From Mogibacterium sp. (lineage in GTDB: Bacteria; Bacillota; Clostridia; Peptostreptococcales; Anaerovoracaceae), in assembly GCA_017404265.1 (NCBI GenBank), contig JAFRCS010000016.1, positions 1 to 64,000 of the forward strand: 64,000 nucleotides of DNA, in the 5' to 3' direction. Each line of letters begins with the position of its first letter. The stretch's first letter is position 1. This document shows, in pieces, positions 51,601-61,407 of this stretch. The notes beneath the pieces were generated by a model. That model ran no database searches. It was not told the origin of the DNA and worked only from the letters and a program-made list of their open reading frames with translations. The position numbers and the translations under genes are program-made.

Positions 51601-54600
51601 GCTGACCGGACTCCCTGATGGACTCACACCGGAATACACAGGCAACGCGGCATCAGCCGCAGGAGAATACACGGCGAAAGCAGAATTCAGCTTCGATGAG
51701 AAGAACTATAAGAGACCTGATATCGCGTCGTGCCACTGGGTGATCGACAGGACGCCTGTCGACATTTCGACCGTTGCATGGGATTACGAGGAGCCGTTCG
51801 TCTACGACGGTACCGAGAAGACCGTTGCCGTCAGGGACGTCCCGGAAGGCACATACGTATCGTACAGCAACGCGACAGCGAGCAAGGCGGGCACATATGT
51901 GGCCGCAGCCGAGATAGTACCTGAAGATACGGATAACCTCATCAAGTCCAGACTCAAAAACCTCACATGGCGCATCGAGAAGGGCGATTATGACATGAGC
52001 CACGTGCGCTGGGATTACGAAAAGCCGTTCACATACGACGGCAGCGAGCGCAGAATCGTGCTCAGAGGCCTTCCTGAGGGCGTGCTGCCTTCATACAGGG
52101 GCAACAGCGCGACAGACGCCGGCTCGTACAGGGCGACCGTGAGCTTCACAGCTGCGGACAGCCGCAACTTCAACACTCCGGAACCTATGGAACTCGACTG
52201 GGAGATCAGAAAGGCCGACTACGACATGTCAGGCGCTTCCTGGGACTACGATGGAGAGTTCATGTACAACGGAAGGATGCACGAGGTATCACTTAGAGGA
52301 CTTCCTGATGGCGTCAGGCCGGTATACTCCGGAAACGCAGCCGCAGACACGGGCTCGTACGAGGCCGTCGCGGATCTCATCCCTTACGATGCGGGTAACT
52401 ACAACAAGCCGTCCATAGAGAACTGCAAGTGGCAGATAGTGAAGGCTGACTACGACATGTCGGCAGTCAGATGGGACTATGACGGCGCCGCCCCGTTCAA
52501 CGGCAGAGAGCAGAGCGTAATGCTGGAGCAGCTGCCTAACGGAGTCACGGCTTCGTACACGGGCAATGAGGCCAAGGATGCCGGCACTTACACGGCAAGG
52601 GCCGTGCTCACGGTATCCGATCCTGCAAACTACAACACTCCTGCGGTCGGCGACTGCATCTGGGCAATAATGAAGGCCGACCACGACATGTCGGGCATCA
52701 GGTGGAACTATGATGAGGGAAGCCTGGTATATGACGGCGATAGAAAGACCATAGAGCTTTGCGGCCTTCCTGCAAGCGTTACCGCGACATACAGCGACAA
52801 CAGCGGAGTAAAGGCCGGCAGCTACACAGCGAAGGCCAGCTTTGAGACTTCGGACAACAACTATGTCGATCCTGATCCTGTAAGCATCGACTGGAGCATC
52901 GGCAAGGCCGACTATGACATGAGCGGAGTTGCCTGGGACTATGACGGAAGCTTCGTATATGACGCGACACCTAAGAGGATAGAGGTCACGGGGCTGCCTG
53001 AGGGAGTCAGCGTAAGCTACGAAGGCAACACGGCAGTGGACGCCGGCACTTACACGGCGGTCGCTAAGTTTGATATAAACACTTCGGACTATAATGTGCC
53101 TGAGAACATGTACTGCGAGTGGAGTATCGAGAAAGCCGATCCGGACATCCGCAGGATGAGATGGGATTACGCTCAGCCGTTCGTCTATGACGGCACGGTC
53201 AGGACGGTGAAACTTGAAGGCGTACCAGAGACTCTCGAGGTCTCTTATGAGGGAGCGTCCGGCGATACGGTCGGATACTACACCGCTCACGCGGAGTTCA
53301 CCCCTAAGGATCCTGCCAACTACAATGGTACATCCATCAGAGACTGCAAGTGGCGCATCCTTAAGGCTGACTACGACATGTCAGGAGCCAGATGGGAAGG
53401 CGATTTCGAATCAGTCTATGACGGCAGCGAGAAGTCTGTATACGTCGCGGGACTGCCTGAGGGCGTGACTCCTGTTTACAGGAACAACGCGGCATCAGCG
53501 GCCGGCAAGTACAGCGCGGCAGTCGAGTTCGAATGCGATAAGGACAATTACCACACGCCTAAGATGAACGGCTGCAAGTGGAGCATCTCCAAGGCGGCAT
53601 ACGACATGAGCAGAGTCGAATGGCAGGGTACCGAGGGATTCGTCTATGACGGAAACGAGCAGTCGGTATTCCTCGCGGGACTGCCTGAGGGCATCACTCC
53701 GGTCTACAGCGGCAATACCGCGACAGACGCGGGAGATTATGAGGCCTCGGTCAAACTGGAATATGACGAAGCCAATTACGAGAAGCCTTCGTTCGGCGGC
53801 TGCAGCTGGAAAATCGTACCGGCAGCCATACAGATCGATCAGGACGCCGTACGCTGGACATACAGCAAGCCGTTCGTGTATGACGGGACCCCTAAGAGCG
53901 TATCCATAGCGGAAGTCGTTCACGAGCAGGGCCTCTTCGACAGACTGCGTGGCATCGCTCCTAAGGTAAGCCTCGCCGGCATCCCTGAGGGATTCGACGT
54001 GGTATACGAGGGCGATACAGCGACAGACGCGGGCGTCTACTACACGACCGCCAGGCTCATCGCGAAGAAGGCCGGCAACTACAAGGAGTGCGAGCTCGAG
54101 CCATGTAAGTGGGAGATACTTAAGGCTCCTATCGACATGTCGGCGGTTCGCTGGGATTACGAGAAGCCTTTCATCTTCGACGGAGAGGAAAAGAAGGTAG
54201 AGCTGACAGGCCTGCCTGATACCGTCAAGGTAAGCTACACGGACAACAGAGCCATGAACTCGGGCGAGTACGAAGCCATGGTATCGGTCGAGGCAAAGGA
54301 CCCTGCCAACTTCGAGACTCCGGCTCCGGTAAGCGGATGCTGGTGGCACATCGAGAAGGCCTCTTACGACATGTCGGCGGTTCACTGGGATTACGACAGT
54401 GAATTCGTCTACAACGGCAAGGAAAAGAGCGTGAGGCTCGTCGGCCTGCCTGAGGGAGTCAAGGTCGAGTCCTACGTGGGCAATAAGGGCATCGAGGCCG
54501 GCGGCTACACAGCCGAAGCAAGGCTCAGATACAGACATAAAGAAAACTTTGAGGCGCCTGCTGTGCCTGAACTCAAGTGGAGGATAGCTAAACAGGAGAT

Positions 54601-55051
54601 CGATCTCTCAGGAGTCGAATGGGATTACGACGGAGCGTTTGTCTACGATGACAAGCCAAAGACCGTCAGGCTCAAGGGCGTTCCTGAGGGACTGGATGTG
54701 GTCTACACGGACAACAGCCGTATCAACGCGGGCACATACACCGCAAGGGCAAGGCTGATATACGACACACATAACTACGAAGCGGCAGACATCCCTGATC
54801 TCAAGTGGACCATCGCGAAGGCATCTTATGACACATCCGGAGCGCACTGGACTTACGAGAAGCCGTTCGAATACGACGGAACGGAGAAGTCCATCAGCCT
54901 GAAGGGCGTGCCTAAGGCCATCTCGGTCAGATACAGGGACAACAAGGCTATCGCGGCAGGCATGTACACCGCTAAGGCATACCTGACATACGACAGCGAC
55001 AACTACGAGGCGCCTGAAATAGAAACAACAATCGATTGGGAAATCAAATGA
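48689..55051 (+). CDS. Giant repeat protein: BspA/DUF285-like LRR + InlB-type repeat + 23 MBG/YDG-like repeats
   Basis: 2120 residues. Residues about 60-135 are DUF285/BspA-type leucine-rich units (MFEGCANLCELDLSSFDTSS). Residues about 180-245 form an InlB-type repeat ending in HLYAVWA, and residues about 250-333 look Ig-like. From residue 334 to the end run 23 units of about 76 residues, each of the form YDMSGVxWDYxxxFxYDG...GLPEGV...Y.GN.A.DAGTYTA...W.I.KA, similar to MBG/YDG domains. There is no signal peptide, sortase motif or terminal helix, and an in-frame TAA just upstream excludes a longer start. Unit 19 has an insertion of about 20 residues. Surface adhesion would be expected from the domains, but the export route is unexplained. 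Confidence 0.85.
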   Translation: MAGNFIKVGKWGECLWGIDENGNLLIDRGEAMSIGSAGAPWKGFENAITSVVATRDISFPDGASLAGLFKGCKKMQRADLSGFSTGNVVSMASMFEGCANLCELDLSSFDTSSCSDMDRMFAKCAKLGDILLGDDFSTEGNGEADCGRLAVKEYGKYRKAKTIAVEGFKAIYHSNYGEDLTEERDTVPNGKYVVEGLSFEAPDERSSFIAWNTEPDADGDFYETGDAIDAVDQDIHLYAVWARVPEVGDIEEPPVITFGETIPFELPEIISENDPEVTGYLEISQSGEEGTWHAINHDAVLPVACDGYLMRLHVANRIGDAVSNAVRLSIRRANIDTSGVRWAEDDDMTYDGTPKHVWVEGLPDGVVPAYSGNEATDAGTYVASIDFDFDQDNFNEPLVVREYEWTIRKAEYDMSQASWDYEGAFAYTGKRRSVEIKGLPEGVRPSYEGNSAANAGVYTATARLLYDEKNHERPKEIAPCVWEIKKVEIDASQLEWSGHADFVYDGTPKQVVITNLPEGADVEYDGAVETQAGKYLARACLKGNYCFIGSAEHEWEIAKADYDMSGAAWRDASGFIYDGESHSVALASFPEELDVKYSGNEGTSAGEYLARASFINPDTHNFNKPEDMTLAWNIDKKELDMSGVRWNYDGAFTYDGGVKRVELEGLPEGVYAEYENASAYDAGIYNAHAELKYDRDNLVAIAPADCQWRILKKKIDISDVLWDYSDPFVYDGCEHSIYLANVPEGVDVEYSGNTHVEAGKYAADAVLIPNDANNYEVPEINGCTWSIGKADLKLPELVWTDSSAFTYDGTEKSVGIFNDLGDAVKVEYTGNTAKTAGRYYAKALFTPVDDVNFKAPDPQGHSWTINKAEFDMSGAYWDYAEPFIYDGTPKTVKVAELPEGVRAEYINASATDAGSYTSTAKLSVKDADNYEDNIPDMMLDWKIDKAEFDMSGVRWQEEREFSYDGEVRTVRLTGLPDGLTPEYTGNAASAAGEYTAKAEFSFDEKNYKRPDIASCHWVIDRTPVDISTVAWDYEEPFVYDGTEKTVAVRDVPEGTYVSYSNATASKAGTYVAAAEIVPEDTDNLIKSRLKNLTWRIEKGDYDMSHVRWDYEKPFTYDGSERRIVLRGLPEGVLPSYRGNSATDAGSYRATVSFTAADSRNFNTPEPMELDWEIRKADYDMSGASWDYDGEFMYNGRMHEVSLRGLPDGVRPVYSGNAAADTGSYEAVADLIPYDAGNYNKPSIENCKWQIVKADYDMSAVRWDYDGAAPFNGREQSVMLEQLPNGVTASYTGNEAKDAGTYTARAVLTVSDPANYNTPAVGDCIWAIMKADHDMSGIRWNYDEGSLVYDGDRKTIELCGLPASVTATYSDNSGVKAGSYTAKASFETSDNNYVDPDPVSIDWSIGKADYDMSGVAWDYDGSFVYDATPKRIEVTGLPEGVSVSYEGNTAVDAGTYTAVAKFDINTSDYNVPENMYCEWSIEKADPDIRRMRWDYAQPFVYDGTVRTVKLEGVPETLEVSYEGASGDTVGYYTAHAEFTPKDPANYNGTSIRDCKWRILKADYDMSGARWEGDFESVYDGSEKSVYVAGLPEGVTPVYRNNAASAAGKYSAAVEFECDKDNYHTPKMNGCKWSISKAAYDMSRVEWQGTEGFVYDGNEQSVFLAGLPEGITPVYSGNTATDAGDYEASVKLEYDEANYEKPSFGGCSWKIVPAAIQIDQDAVRWTYSKPFVYDGTPKSVSIAEVVHEQGLFDRLRGIAPKVSLAGIPEGFDVVYEGDTATDAGVYYTTARLIAKKAGNYKECELEPCKWEILKAPIDMSAVRWDYEKPFIFDGEEKKVELTGLPDTVKVSYTDNRAMNSGEYEAMVSVEAKDPANFETPAPVSGCWWHIEKASYDMSAVHWDYDSEFVYNGKEKSVRLVGLPEGVKVESYVGNKGIEAGGYTAEARLRYRHKENFEAPAVPELKWRIAKQEIDLSGVEWDYDGAFVYDDKPKTVRLKGVPEGLDVVYTDNSRINAGTYTARARLIYDTHNYEAADIPDLKWTIAKASYDTSGAHWTYEKPFEYDGTEKSISLKGVPKAISVRYRDNKAIAAGMYTAKAYLTYDSDNYEAPEIETTIDWEIK
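49688..55048 (+). repeat. 23 tandem coding repeats of about 228 bp
   Basis: The units are diverged in DNA but keep the frame and the anchor words GACATG(T/A)(C/G)(C/G), TATGACGG and GG(C/A)CTGCCTGA. The divergence suggests an old, stabilised array and not a recent expansion. Confidence 0.85.
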
Positions 55052-56307
55052 ACGGATATTTAGCAGCAATAATATTACTCACATTATGTTCGACATTCTT
55101 CTCGGCGACCGAGACAGCTTTTTCATCCGCAAACAAGATCAAGCTGAAGAACCTCGCGGCTGACGACAACAAGCGCGCGGCTTACGCGCTTAAGCTTTGC
55201 GAGGACTTCGACAAGCTGATCACGGCGGTGCTGGTCGGAAACACTATATCGAACATCACTATGACCACCGTCGCGACGGTATACGGCATCATGACCTGGG
55301 GAGACAGGATAGGACCTACCATCGCGACAGTCATGGTCACTCTGCTTGTGCTCATCTTTGGCGAGATATCACCTAAGATACTCGCCAGGGAGTACGCCGA
55401 GGAGATAGCGCTCTTCCTGACGCCATTTGTCAGGGCACTCATATTCATACTGACTCCGCTGACCTTCATCTTCAACGGACTCAAGGTTTTGCTCAAAAAG
55501 GCCTTTGGCAAGAATGATGAGCCTGAGTTCAGCGAGGATGAGCTTCTGACGATAGTCGAAGAGGCAGAGGCGGGCGGAGCCATAGGTGAGGAGCAGAGCG
55601 AGCTCATCGCGAACGCGATCGAATTCAACGACATCGAGGCCATCGACATCCTCACACCGAGGGTCGACATAGTCGCGGTCGAAAGAGGAACGCCGGTCGC
55701 GGAGATCAAGGAGGTCTTCAAGGCATCCGGACTGTCCAGACTGCCTGTTTATGAGGATGACCTGGACAACATCATCGGCGTCATCAATCTGAAGGATCTC
55801 TACAACAACAATGTCAGATCCATAAAGGACACGGAAAAGATCATCAAGCCGGTCGCTTACGTGGCCGAGACCCTCAAGGCGGCTGTCCTTCTCAGAAGGA
55901 TGCAGCTCAAGAGGACGCATATAGCCATAGTCGTGGACGAGTATGGCGGCACTACGGGACTTGTTACACTGGAGGATATCATCGAGGAAATCGTAGGAGA
56001 TATCTACGACGAGCATGACGCGGTCACATCCAGGGATGTGAGACCTGCGGGCAACGACACTTACATGGTAGCGGGCGGAGCCAACCTCGAGGATTTCTTC
56101 GACATGTTTGACGAGGAGATAGAGGCCGACGCGACTACCGTCAACGGCTGGGTGATGATAGAACTTGACCGTCTGCCTAAGGTGGGCGATGAGTTCGATT
56201 ACGAATCAAGACATAAACTGTTCCACGTCAGGATCACCAAGGCTGATTCAAGAAGGGCTCTGATGACGCGCATAAGCGTCAAGGACAAGCCTGAAGACGA
56301 GGACTGA
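55048..56307 (+). CDS. CNNM/HlyC-type transporter with CBS pair
   Basis: 419 residues from ATG 55048, overlapping the giant gene's stop (ATGA). A DUF21/CNNM membrane domain (1-185, starting ILLTLCSTFFSATETAFSSA) is followed by paired CBS domains (about 200-325, SGLSRLPVYEDDLDNIIGVI; VDEYGGTTGLVTLEDIIEEI) and a CorC/HlyC domain. Such proteins are linked to Mg2+/Co2+ homeostasis; the name hemolysin is historical. Confidence 0.88.
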   Translation: MNGYLAAIILLTLCSTFFSATETAFSSANKIKLKNLAADDNKRAAYALKLCEDFDKLITAVLVGNTISNITMTTVATVYGIMTWGDRIGPTIATVMVTLLVLIFGEISPKILAREYAEEIALFLTPFVRALIFILTPLTFIFNGLKVLLKKAFGKNDEPEFSEDELLTIVEEAEAGGAIGEEQSELIANAIEFNDIEAIDILTPRVDIVAVERGTPVAEIKEVFKASGLSRLPVYEDDLDNIIGVINLKDLYNNNVRSIKDTEKIIKPVAYVAETLKAAVLLRRMQLKRTHIAIVVDEYGGTTGLVTLEDIIEEIVGDIYDEHDAVTSRDVRPAGNDTYMVAGGANLEDFFDMFDEEIEADATTVNGWVMIELDRLPKVGDEFDYESRHKLFHVRITKADSRRALMTRISVKDKPEDED

Positions 56308-56327
56308 AACGAAAGGAATAAAAGCTT

Positions 56328-59096
56328 ATGAGTTTAATGGAAAAGATCTTCGGCGACCTCAACGCGAAAGAGGTAAAGAAGGTCGAAAAGATCGTAGACG
56401 TAATTGAGTCGTACGATGAGCAGATGCAGCAGCTCTCCGATGACGAACTGAGAGCCAAGACGGATGAGTTCAAGGGCAGGCTTGCTGAGGGCGAGACGCT
56501 CGACGACATCCTTCCGGAGGCATTCGCCGTATGCCGGGAAGCCGCATGGAGATCTCTGGGCATGAAGCACTTCAGAGTGCAGCTCATCGGCGGAGTCGTG
56601 CTCCATCAGGGACGTATCTCCGAGATGAAGACAGGTGAAGGTAAGACACTGGTAGCGACGCTTCCGGCTTACCTGAACGCTCTCGACGGACACGGCGTGC
56701 ACGTGGTCACGGTCAATGACTACCTTGCAAAGCGTGACGCCGAGTGGATGGGCAAACTGTATACCTTCCTCGGTCTCAAGGTCGGCTGCGTCATACACGC
56801 GGTAGAAGGCCCGGCAAGGCACGAGCAGTACATGGCGGACATCACATACGGAACCAACAATGAATTCGGTTTCGACTACCTGCGAGACAACATGGTCACG
56901 TACAAGGAGGATCTCACGCAGAGAGAACTCAACTACGCCATCGTCGACGAGGTGGACTCGATCCTGATCGATGAGGCCAGGACTCCGCTCATCATTTCCG
57001 GCAGGGGCGTCGACTCCAGCGTTATGTACCGTAATGCCAACACCTTCGTAAAGACTCTTACGGCAGAAGAAGAATACAAGGTGGAGGAAAAGGACAATCA
57101 GGTATCGCTTACCGATGAGGGTGTCAAGCTCTGCGAGGATTACTTCAAGATCGATAACTTCTCCGATCCTGACAACATGGAGCTCAACCACTACGTGCAC
57201 CAGGCGCTGCGAGCCAACTACCTGATGAAGAGGGACGTCGACTATATCGTCAAGGACGGCGAGATCCTCATCGTCGATGAGTTCACCGGACGTCTCATGT
57301 ACGGAAGACGCTTCAGCAACGGACTGCACCAGGCCATCGAGGCAAAGGAAGGCGTAAGGGTCAGATCGGAGTCCAAGACTCTGGCCACCATTACCTTGCA
57401 GAACTACTTCAGGATGTACAACAAGCTGGCCGGAATGACCGGTACAGCCAAGACTGAGGAAGACGAGTTCCGCGACATCTACAACATGGACGTAGTCGTC
57501 ATCCCTACCAACAAGCCGGTGATCAGGGAAGACCGCGAGGACTCTGTATACGCACACCAGAAGGCTAAATACAAGGCCATCGTCAACAGGGTAGTCGAGG
57601 CTCATCAGACCGGACAGCCGGTGCTGGTAGGTACCATCTCGATAGAGATATCCGAACTCATAAGCGACATGCTCAAAAAGCGCGGTGTCAGGCATAATGT
57701 GCTGAACGCCAAGCACCACGAGCAGGAAGCTGAGATAGTCGCTGAAGCCGGAAGGCTCGGAGCCGTTACCATCGCGACCAACATGGCCGGCCGTGGTACC
57801 GACATCATCCTGGGAGGCAACCCGGAATTCGAAGCCAGAAAGCAGATGAGAAAAGAAGGCTACACACCTGAGCAGATATCATTCGCGACGGGCTTTGAGA
57901 AGTCTGATGATCAGGAACTTCTGGAGGCGAGAGAGCACTTCCACGCTCTGCACGAGCAGATCAAGGCTGAAAGAGCTCCGGAGCAGCAGAAGGTAAGAGA
58001 ACTCGGAGGTCTCTGCATAGTCGGAACCGAGCGCCACGAATCAAGGCGTATCGACAACCAGCTGAGAGGACGTTCCGGACGTCAGGGAGATCCGGGCAAC
58101 ACGCAGTTCTTCATTGCGCTCGAGGATGATCTTATGAGACTCTTCGGCGGCGAGAGGATGCAGGGAGTGCTGGCAAGGGTCGGCATGGACGAGGATGAAC
58201 CGCTCGAGGCGGGCATGCTTTCAAGGTCGATCGAAGGCGCTCAGAAGAAGGTCGAAGGCAAGAACTTCGGCATACGTAAATACGTACTGCAGTACGACAA
58301 CGTCATGAATAAGCAGCGTGAGATCATCTACGATCAGCGCCGCATGGTCCTGGACGGCGAGGACGTATCGGGATACATAAAGAACATGACGTACGAGCTC
58401 ATAGACGGCACGATCGATCCTGTTCTGATGGAGTCCAAGTATTCCGAAGAGTGGGATATGCAGAGGATCATCGACGGACTGTCGCAGATAACGCCTGCGT
58501 TCAGGGACAGATTCAAACCCGACGAGGGATACCTCAAAGGCCTCAGTGAAGAACAGCTCAAAGAAGATATCAGGCAGATATTCGACACTCTCTATGACGA
58601 AAAGGAAGCCGAGATCGGAAGCGAGCAGATGAGAGAGGTGGAGCGCATGATCCTCCTCAGAGTCGTAGATAACCGCTGGATGGATCACATCGACGCGATG
58701 GATCAGCTGAAAGACGGTATCGGCCTCAGAGGAATAGGCCAGCAGGATCCTGCGGTGGCCTACGCTCAGGAAGGCTTCGCGATGTTTGATGAAATGGTTG
58801 CGGATATCCGCGAAGAGACCGTCAAGTTCTGCTATAACGTGACTGTGACCACAAGGACAGAGAGACGTAACGTCGTGAGCGGCAATACTTCCGCTGCAAA
58901 GGAAGAGTACAAGGATGACACCGCTGCCCAGCAGAGCAGGGGCGGAAAAGGCAGCATGCCGGCGGCCGCTCCAAAGGCCGATAAAACGGGCAAGCAGGAA
59001 ACAGTCAGAAGAGACATGCCAAAAGTGGGCAGGAACGATCCTTGCCCTTGCGGATCCGGCAAGAAATACAAGAATTGCTGCGGCCGCAACGCTTAA
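56328..59096 (+). CDS. secA: Preprotein translocase ATPase SecA
   Basis: 922 residues, canonical length. Walker [12 protein letters not shown] (about 101-110), DEAD-like [15 protein letters not shown], the preprotein-binding insert, GRGTDI and [12 protein letters not shown], helical scaffold, and a C-terminal SEC-C zinc motif [18 protein letters not shown]. It drives Sec-dependent export. The zinc tail and full length indicate the housekeeping SecA, not an accessory SecA2. Confidence 0.96.
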   Translation: MSLMEKIFGDLNAKEVKKVEKIVDVIESYDEQMQQLSDDELRAKTDEFKGRLAEGETLDDILPEAFAVCREAAWRSLGMKHFRVQLIGGVVLHQGRISEMKTGEGKTLVATLPAYLNALDGHGVHVVTVNDYLAKRDAEWMGKLYTFLGLKVGCVIHAVEGPARHEQYMADITYGTNNEFGFDYLRDNMVTYKEDLTQRELNYAIVDEVDSILIDEARTPLIISGRGVDSSVMYRNANTFVKTLTAEEEYKVEEKDNQVSLTDEGVKLCEDYFKIDNFSDPDNMELNHYVHQALRANYLMKRDVDYIVKDGEILIVDEFTGRLMYGRRFSNGLHQAIEAKEGVRVRSESKTLATITLQNYFRMYNKLAGMTGTAKTEEDEFRDIYNMDVVVIPTNKPVIREDREDSVYAHQKAKYKAIVNRVVEAHQTGQPVLVGTISIEISELISDMLKKRGVRHNVLNAKHHEQEAEIVAEAGRLGAVTIATNMAGRGTDIILGGNPEFEARKQMRKEGYTPEQISFATGFEKSDDQELLEAREHFHALHEQIKAERAPEQQKVRELGGLCIVGTERHESRRIDNQLRGRSGRQGDPGNTQFFIALEDDLMRLFGGERMQGVLARVGMDEDEPLEAGMLSRSIEGAQKKVEGKNFGIRKYVLQYDNVMNKQREIIYDQRRMVLDGEDVSGYIKNMTYELIDGTIDPVLMESKYSEEWDMQRIIDGLSQITPAFRDRFKPDEGYLKGLSEEQLKEDIRQIFDTLYDEKEAEIGSEQMREVERMILLRVVDNRWMDHIDAMDQLKDGIGLRGIGQQDPAVAYAQEGFAMFDEMVADIREETVKFCYNVTVTTRTERRNVVSGNTSAAKEEYKDDTAAQQSRGGKGSMPAAAPKADKTGKQETVRRDMPKVGRNDPCPCGSGKKYKNCCGRNA

Positions 59097-59137
59097 CAGA
59101 TAAAGACAGTTGTTTAAGGAACGAAAGGAGTCCCAAA

Positions 59138-59422
59138 ATGCTGATGAAACTAGTATTTGTTCTGTTGGTACTGGTTGCGATCTTTTTCCTGGTCACCTAC
59201 AATTCGCTGACCAACGATAAGAACCGCATCGAGCTCGCTGAGGTAGAGCTCCGCAAGTACGAGGAAGCCGGTGATCCTAAGGACATCGACAATGCCAAAA
59301 AGTACTACAACGCAGTGCTCCGCGACTACAACAACAAGGTCGAGAAATTCCCGACCAGCATAGTCGCAAACATGTTCAACTTCCCTAAGATGCATATCGA
59401 AGAGTTTGATGAAGGACTCTAA
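59138..59422 (+). CDS. Shortened LemA-like protein
   Basis: 94 residues from ATG 59138, preceded by AAAGGAG at 59125-59131. An N-terminal helix is followed by YNSLTNDKNRIELAEVELRK, then KKYYNAVLRDYNNKVEKFPT and ANMFNFPK. These are the first and last conserved parts of LemA; the central helices (LIPNLVETV and following) are absent. LemA is normally about 185 residues. It sits before a DUF2207 gene, the usual LemA partner, so it may be a functional miniature. Confidence 0.7.
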   Translation: MLMKLVFVLLVLVAIFFLVTYNSLTNDKNRIELAEVELRKYEEAGDPKDIDNAKKYYNAVLRDYNNKVEKFPTSIVANMFNFPKMHIEEFDEGL

Positions 59423-59435
59423 AGGAGAGGGATCG

Positions 59436-61388
59436 ATGAAAAAGACAGGAAACAAAGGCATCAGGGCCCTCAGAAGAGCGGCCGCGGTGCTGGCCATTGC
59501 GGCTGTCGCCGTCATGATGTATCCGCTCGGCCTTCCGGGAAGCGACACTCATGCCAGCGACAACACGATGGAAACACTCAATTATGACGTCACTGTCGAT
59601 GTCGCCAAGGATAACTCCTACGATTTCCACGAGCACCTCGACATGTACTACGTGACGGCGCATCACGGCATCTACAGATACATCCCTATGCAGGGCCAGA
59701 GGATATCGAACATAAAGGTGCCGGGATACAATTATGAGACTTACACACAGTCGGGCTATGAGGTGGTAAAGATCGGAAGCGGAAGCTATACGCTCACCGG
59801 TGAGAATCCTTATGACATCTACTACAACATAGCGATGTATGAGGACGAGAACAGCGACATGGATATGCTGCTGCTGAACCTGATCCCGACCGACTGGGAG
59901 ACGGATATCGTATCAAGCAAGTGCGTAGTCACACTGCCTAAGGAAGCCGACCTCAGCAAGGCGAAGGTCTTCTCGGGTTCTTACGGAACAGCCAGCAACG
60001 AGGACAACGCGGTACTTGAGACAGGTGCTGACGGAAAGACCATAACCGTCACGGCAAGTGACATCCCTGCGCACCACGGCATCACGCTCCAGCTCGAGCT
60101 CCCTCAGGGCTACTGGGAAGGCGCTCCTGAATTCGGCAGAGTGAGCATCGTTCAGATGTTCCTCTTTGTGCTCGGACCTGTCGGCGCGTTCCTGCTCTGG
60201 TATCTCTTCGGAAGAGACAAGCACATGGTCAAGACGCTTGAGTTCTACCCTCCTGATGATCTGACTCCGGGTGAGATCGGTTATCTGGTGGACGGCAGAG
60301 CTGACAGACAGGATGTCATTTCCACCATCGTCTGGCTTGCCGACAAGGGTTATATCGAGATCGAGGAGATGGACAGAAAGAAGTTCAAGTTCATCGCCAT
60401 CAAGGAACCGGGACCTGACGTGCCTCAGTACATCAGGCTGATCTATGACGGCATATTCCCGGGAACGGGCACAGTCAGGACAACGGCGCAGATAGGATCC
60501 TCAACTACCTTCGGCAAAAAGTACACCAAGTCCAAAGATGCTCTGGAAGACATGTTCAAGGGCAGCAGAGGCATCACAAGACCTGATTCCGTGATGGCAA
60601 GATGGGCATGCACTATTGCTGCTATGGTTCCTGCGGCGGCATTCGTCACATGGGGCGGAATCAACGGAGACGAAATGGGAGTCTTTATGTTCGCGTGGGC
60701 AGCTTTCCACATACTCATTTCTGTCAGACTGATGTGCTCTGTCTATGACTACATACGCTCGTCATCCAAGATAAAGACAGTTCTCAAGGGCATAGGAGCC
60801 ATATGGTTCTTCACAGTCGGCACGGCGATACTGCCTCTGGCATCCGACGCGCTGTCGATACTTTCGAAGACAAGGGCGATCGCTCTTGTGCTGTACCTGT
60901 TCATCGGAACGCTTGTCAGCATGTTCTTTGCGGTCATAGCGATAGCCAAGACAGACCAGTACACTGACCTTCTGGGCAGAGTACTCGGGTTCAGAGACTT
61001 CATCAAGACAGCCGAGATCGACAAGCTGAACGAACTGGTTGAGGAGGATCCTCAGTACTTCTATCACATAATGCCTTACGCTTACGTATTTGGTCTTTCC
61101 AACAAGTGGATCAAGAACTTCGAGGATCTGCCTGTCACACCTCCGCACTGGTACCACGGTACCCGCGGCTGGGATCATTATGATTACTACATGATGGGAC
61201 GCATGATGAGCGACTGCAGCTCCAGCGTGAGCAACAACATAGTCATTCCTTCATCATCCGGTGGTTCCGGCGGTGGCTGGAGCAGCGGCGGCAGCAGCGG
61301 CGGAAGCAGCTGGAGCGGCGGCGGCGGTTTCTCCGGAGGCGGCTTCTCGGGCGGCGGTTCCGGCGGCGGCGGAGGCGGCGGCTGGTAA
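59436..61388 (+). CDS. DUF2207 membrane protein with Gly/Ser-rich tail
   Basis: 650 residues from ATG 59436, preceded by AAAGGAGAGGG at 59421-59431. Signal peptide (about 1-40), an extracellular DUF2207 beta domain (HEHLDMYYVTAHHGIYRYIP), a membrane helix (about 235-255), a cytoplasmic winged part (LTPGEIGYLVDGRADRQDVI), two to four further helices, and a C-terminus of Gly-Gly-Gly/Ser repeats ending in Trp. LemA/DUF2207 pairs are common in Clostridia; function unknown. Confidence 0.83.
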   Translation: MKKTGNKGIRALRRAAAVLAIAAVAVMMYPLGLPGSDTHASDNTMETLNYDVTVDVAKDNSYDFHEHLDMYYVTAHHGIYRYIPMQGQRISNIKVPGYNYETYTQSGYEVVKIGSGSYTLTGENPYDIYYNIAMYEDENSDMDMLLLNLIPTDWETDIVSSKCVVTLPKEADLSKAKVFSGSYGTASNEDNAVLETGADGKTITVTASDIPAHHGITLQLELPQGYWEGAPEFGRVSIVQMFLFVLGPVGAFLLWYLFGRDKHMVKTLEFYPPDDLTPGEIGYLVDGRADRQDVISTIVWLADKGYIEIEEMDRKKFKFIAIKEPGPDVPQYIRLIYDGIFPGTGTVRTTAQIGSSTTFGKKYTKSKDALEDMFKGSRGITRPDSVMARWACTIAAMVPAAAFVTWGGINGDEMGVFMFAWAAFHILISVRLMCSVYDYIRSSSKIKTVLKGIGAIWFFTVGTAILPLASDALSILSKTRAIALVLYLFIGTLVSMFFAVIAIAKTDQYTDLLGRVLGFRDFIKTAEIDKLNELVEEDPQYFYHIMPYAYVFGLSNKWIKNFEDLPVTPPHWYHGTRGWDHYDYYMMGRMMSDCSSSVSNNIVIPSSSGGSGGGWSSGGSSGGSSWSGGGGFSGGGFSGGGSGGGGGGGW

Positions 61389-61407
61389 AAAGCCCGCAGC
61401 TAAGCAG

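Noticed and set aside
49688..55048. CRISPR-like array suggested by regular 228-bp periodicity
   Set aside because: Repeats are diverged, in frame and protein-coding, far longer than CRISPR repeats, with no cas genes.
56334..57719. 461-codon minus-strand open frame opposite secA
   Set aside because: Codon-bias shadow of a well-identified gene; no family match.
56328..59096. Accessory SecA2 dedicated to the giant repeat protein
   Set aside because: Full canonical length with the SEC-C zinc tail, which SecA2 proteins usually lack; it reads as the housekeeping SecA.
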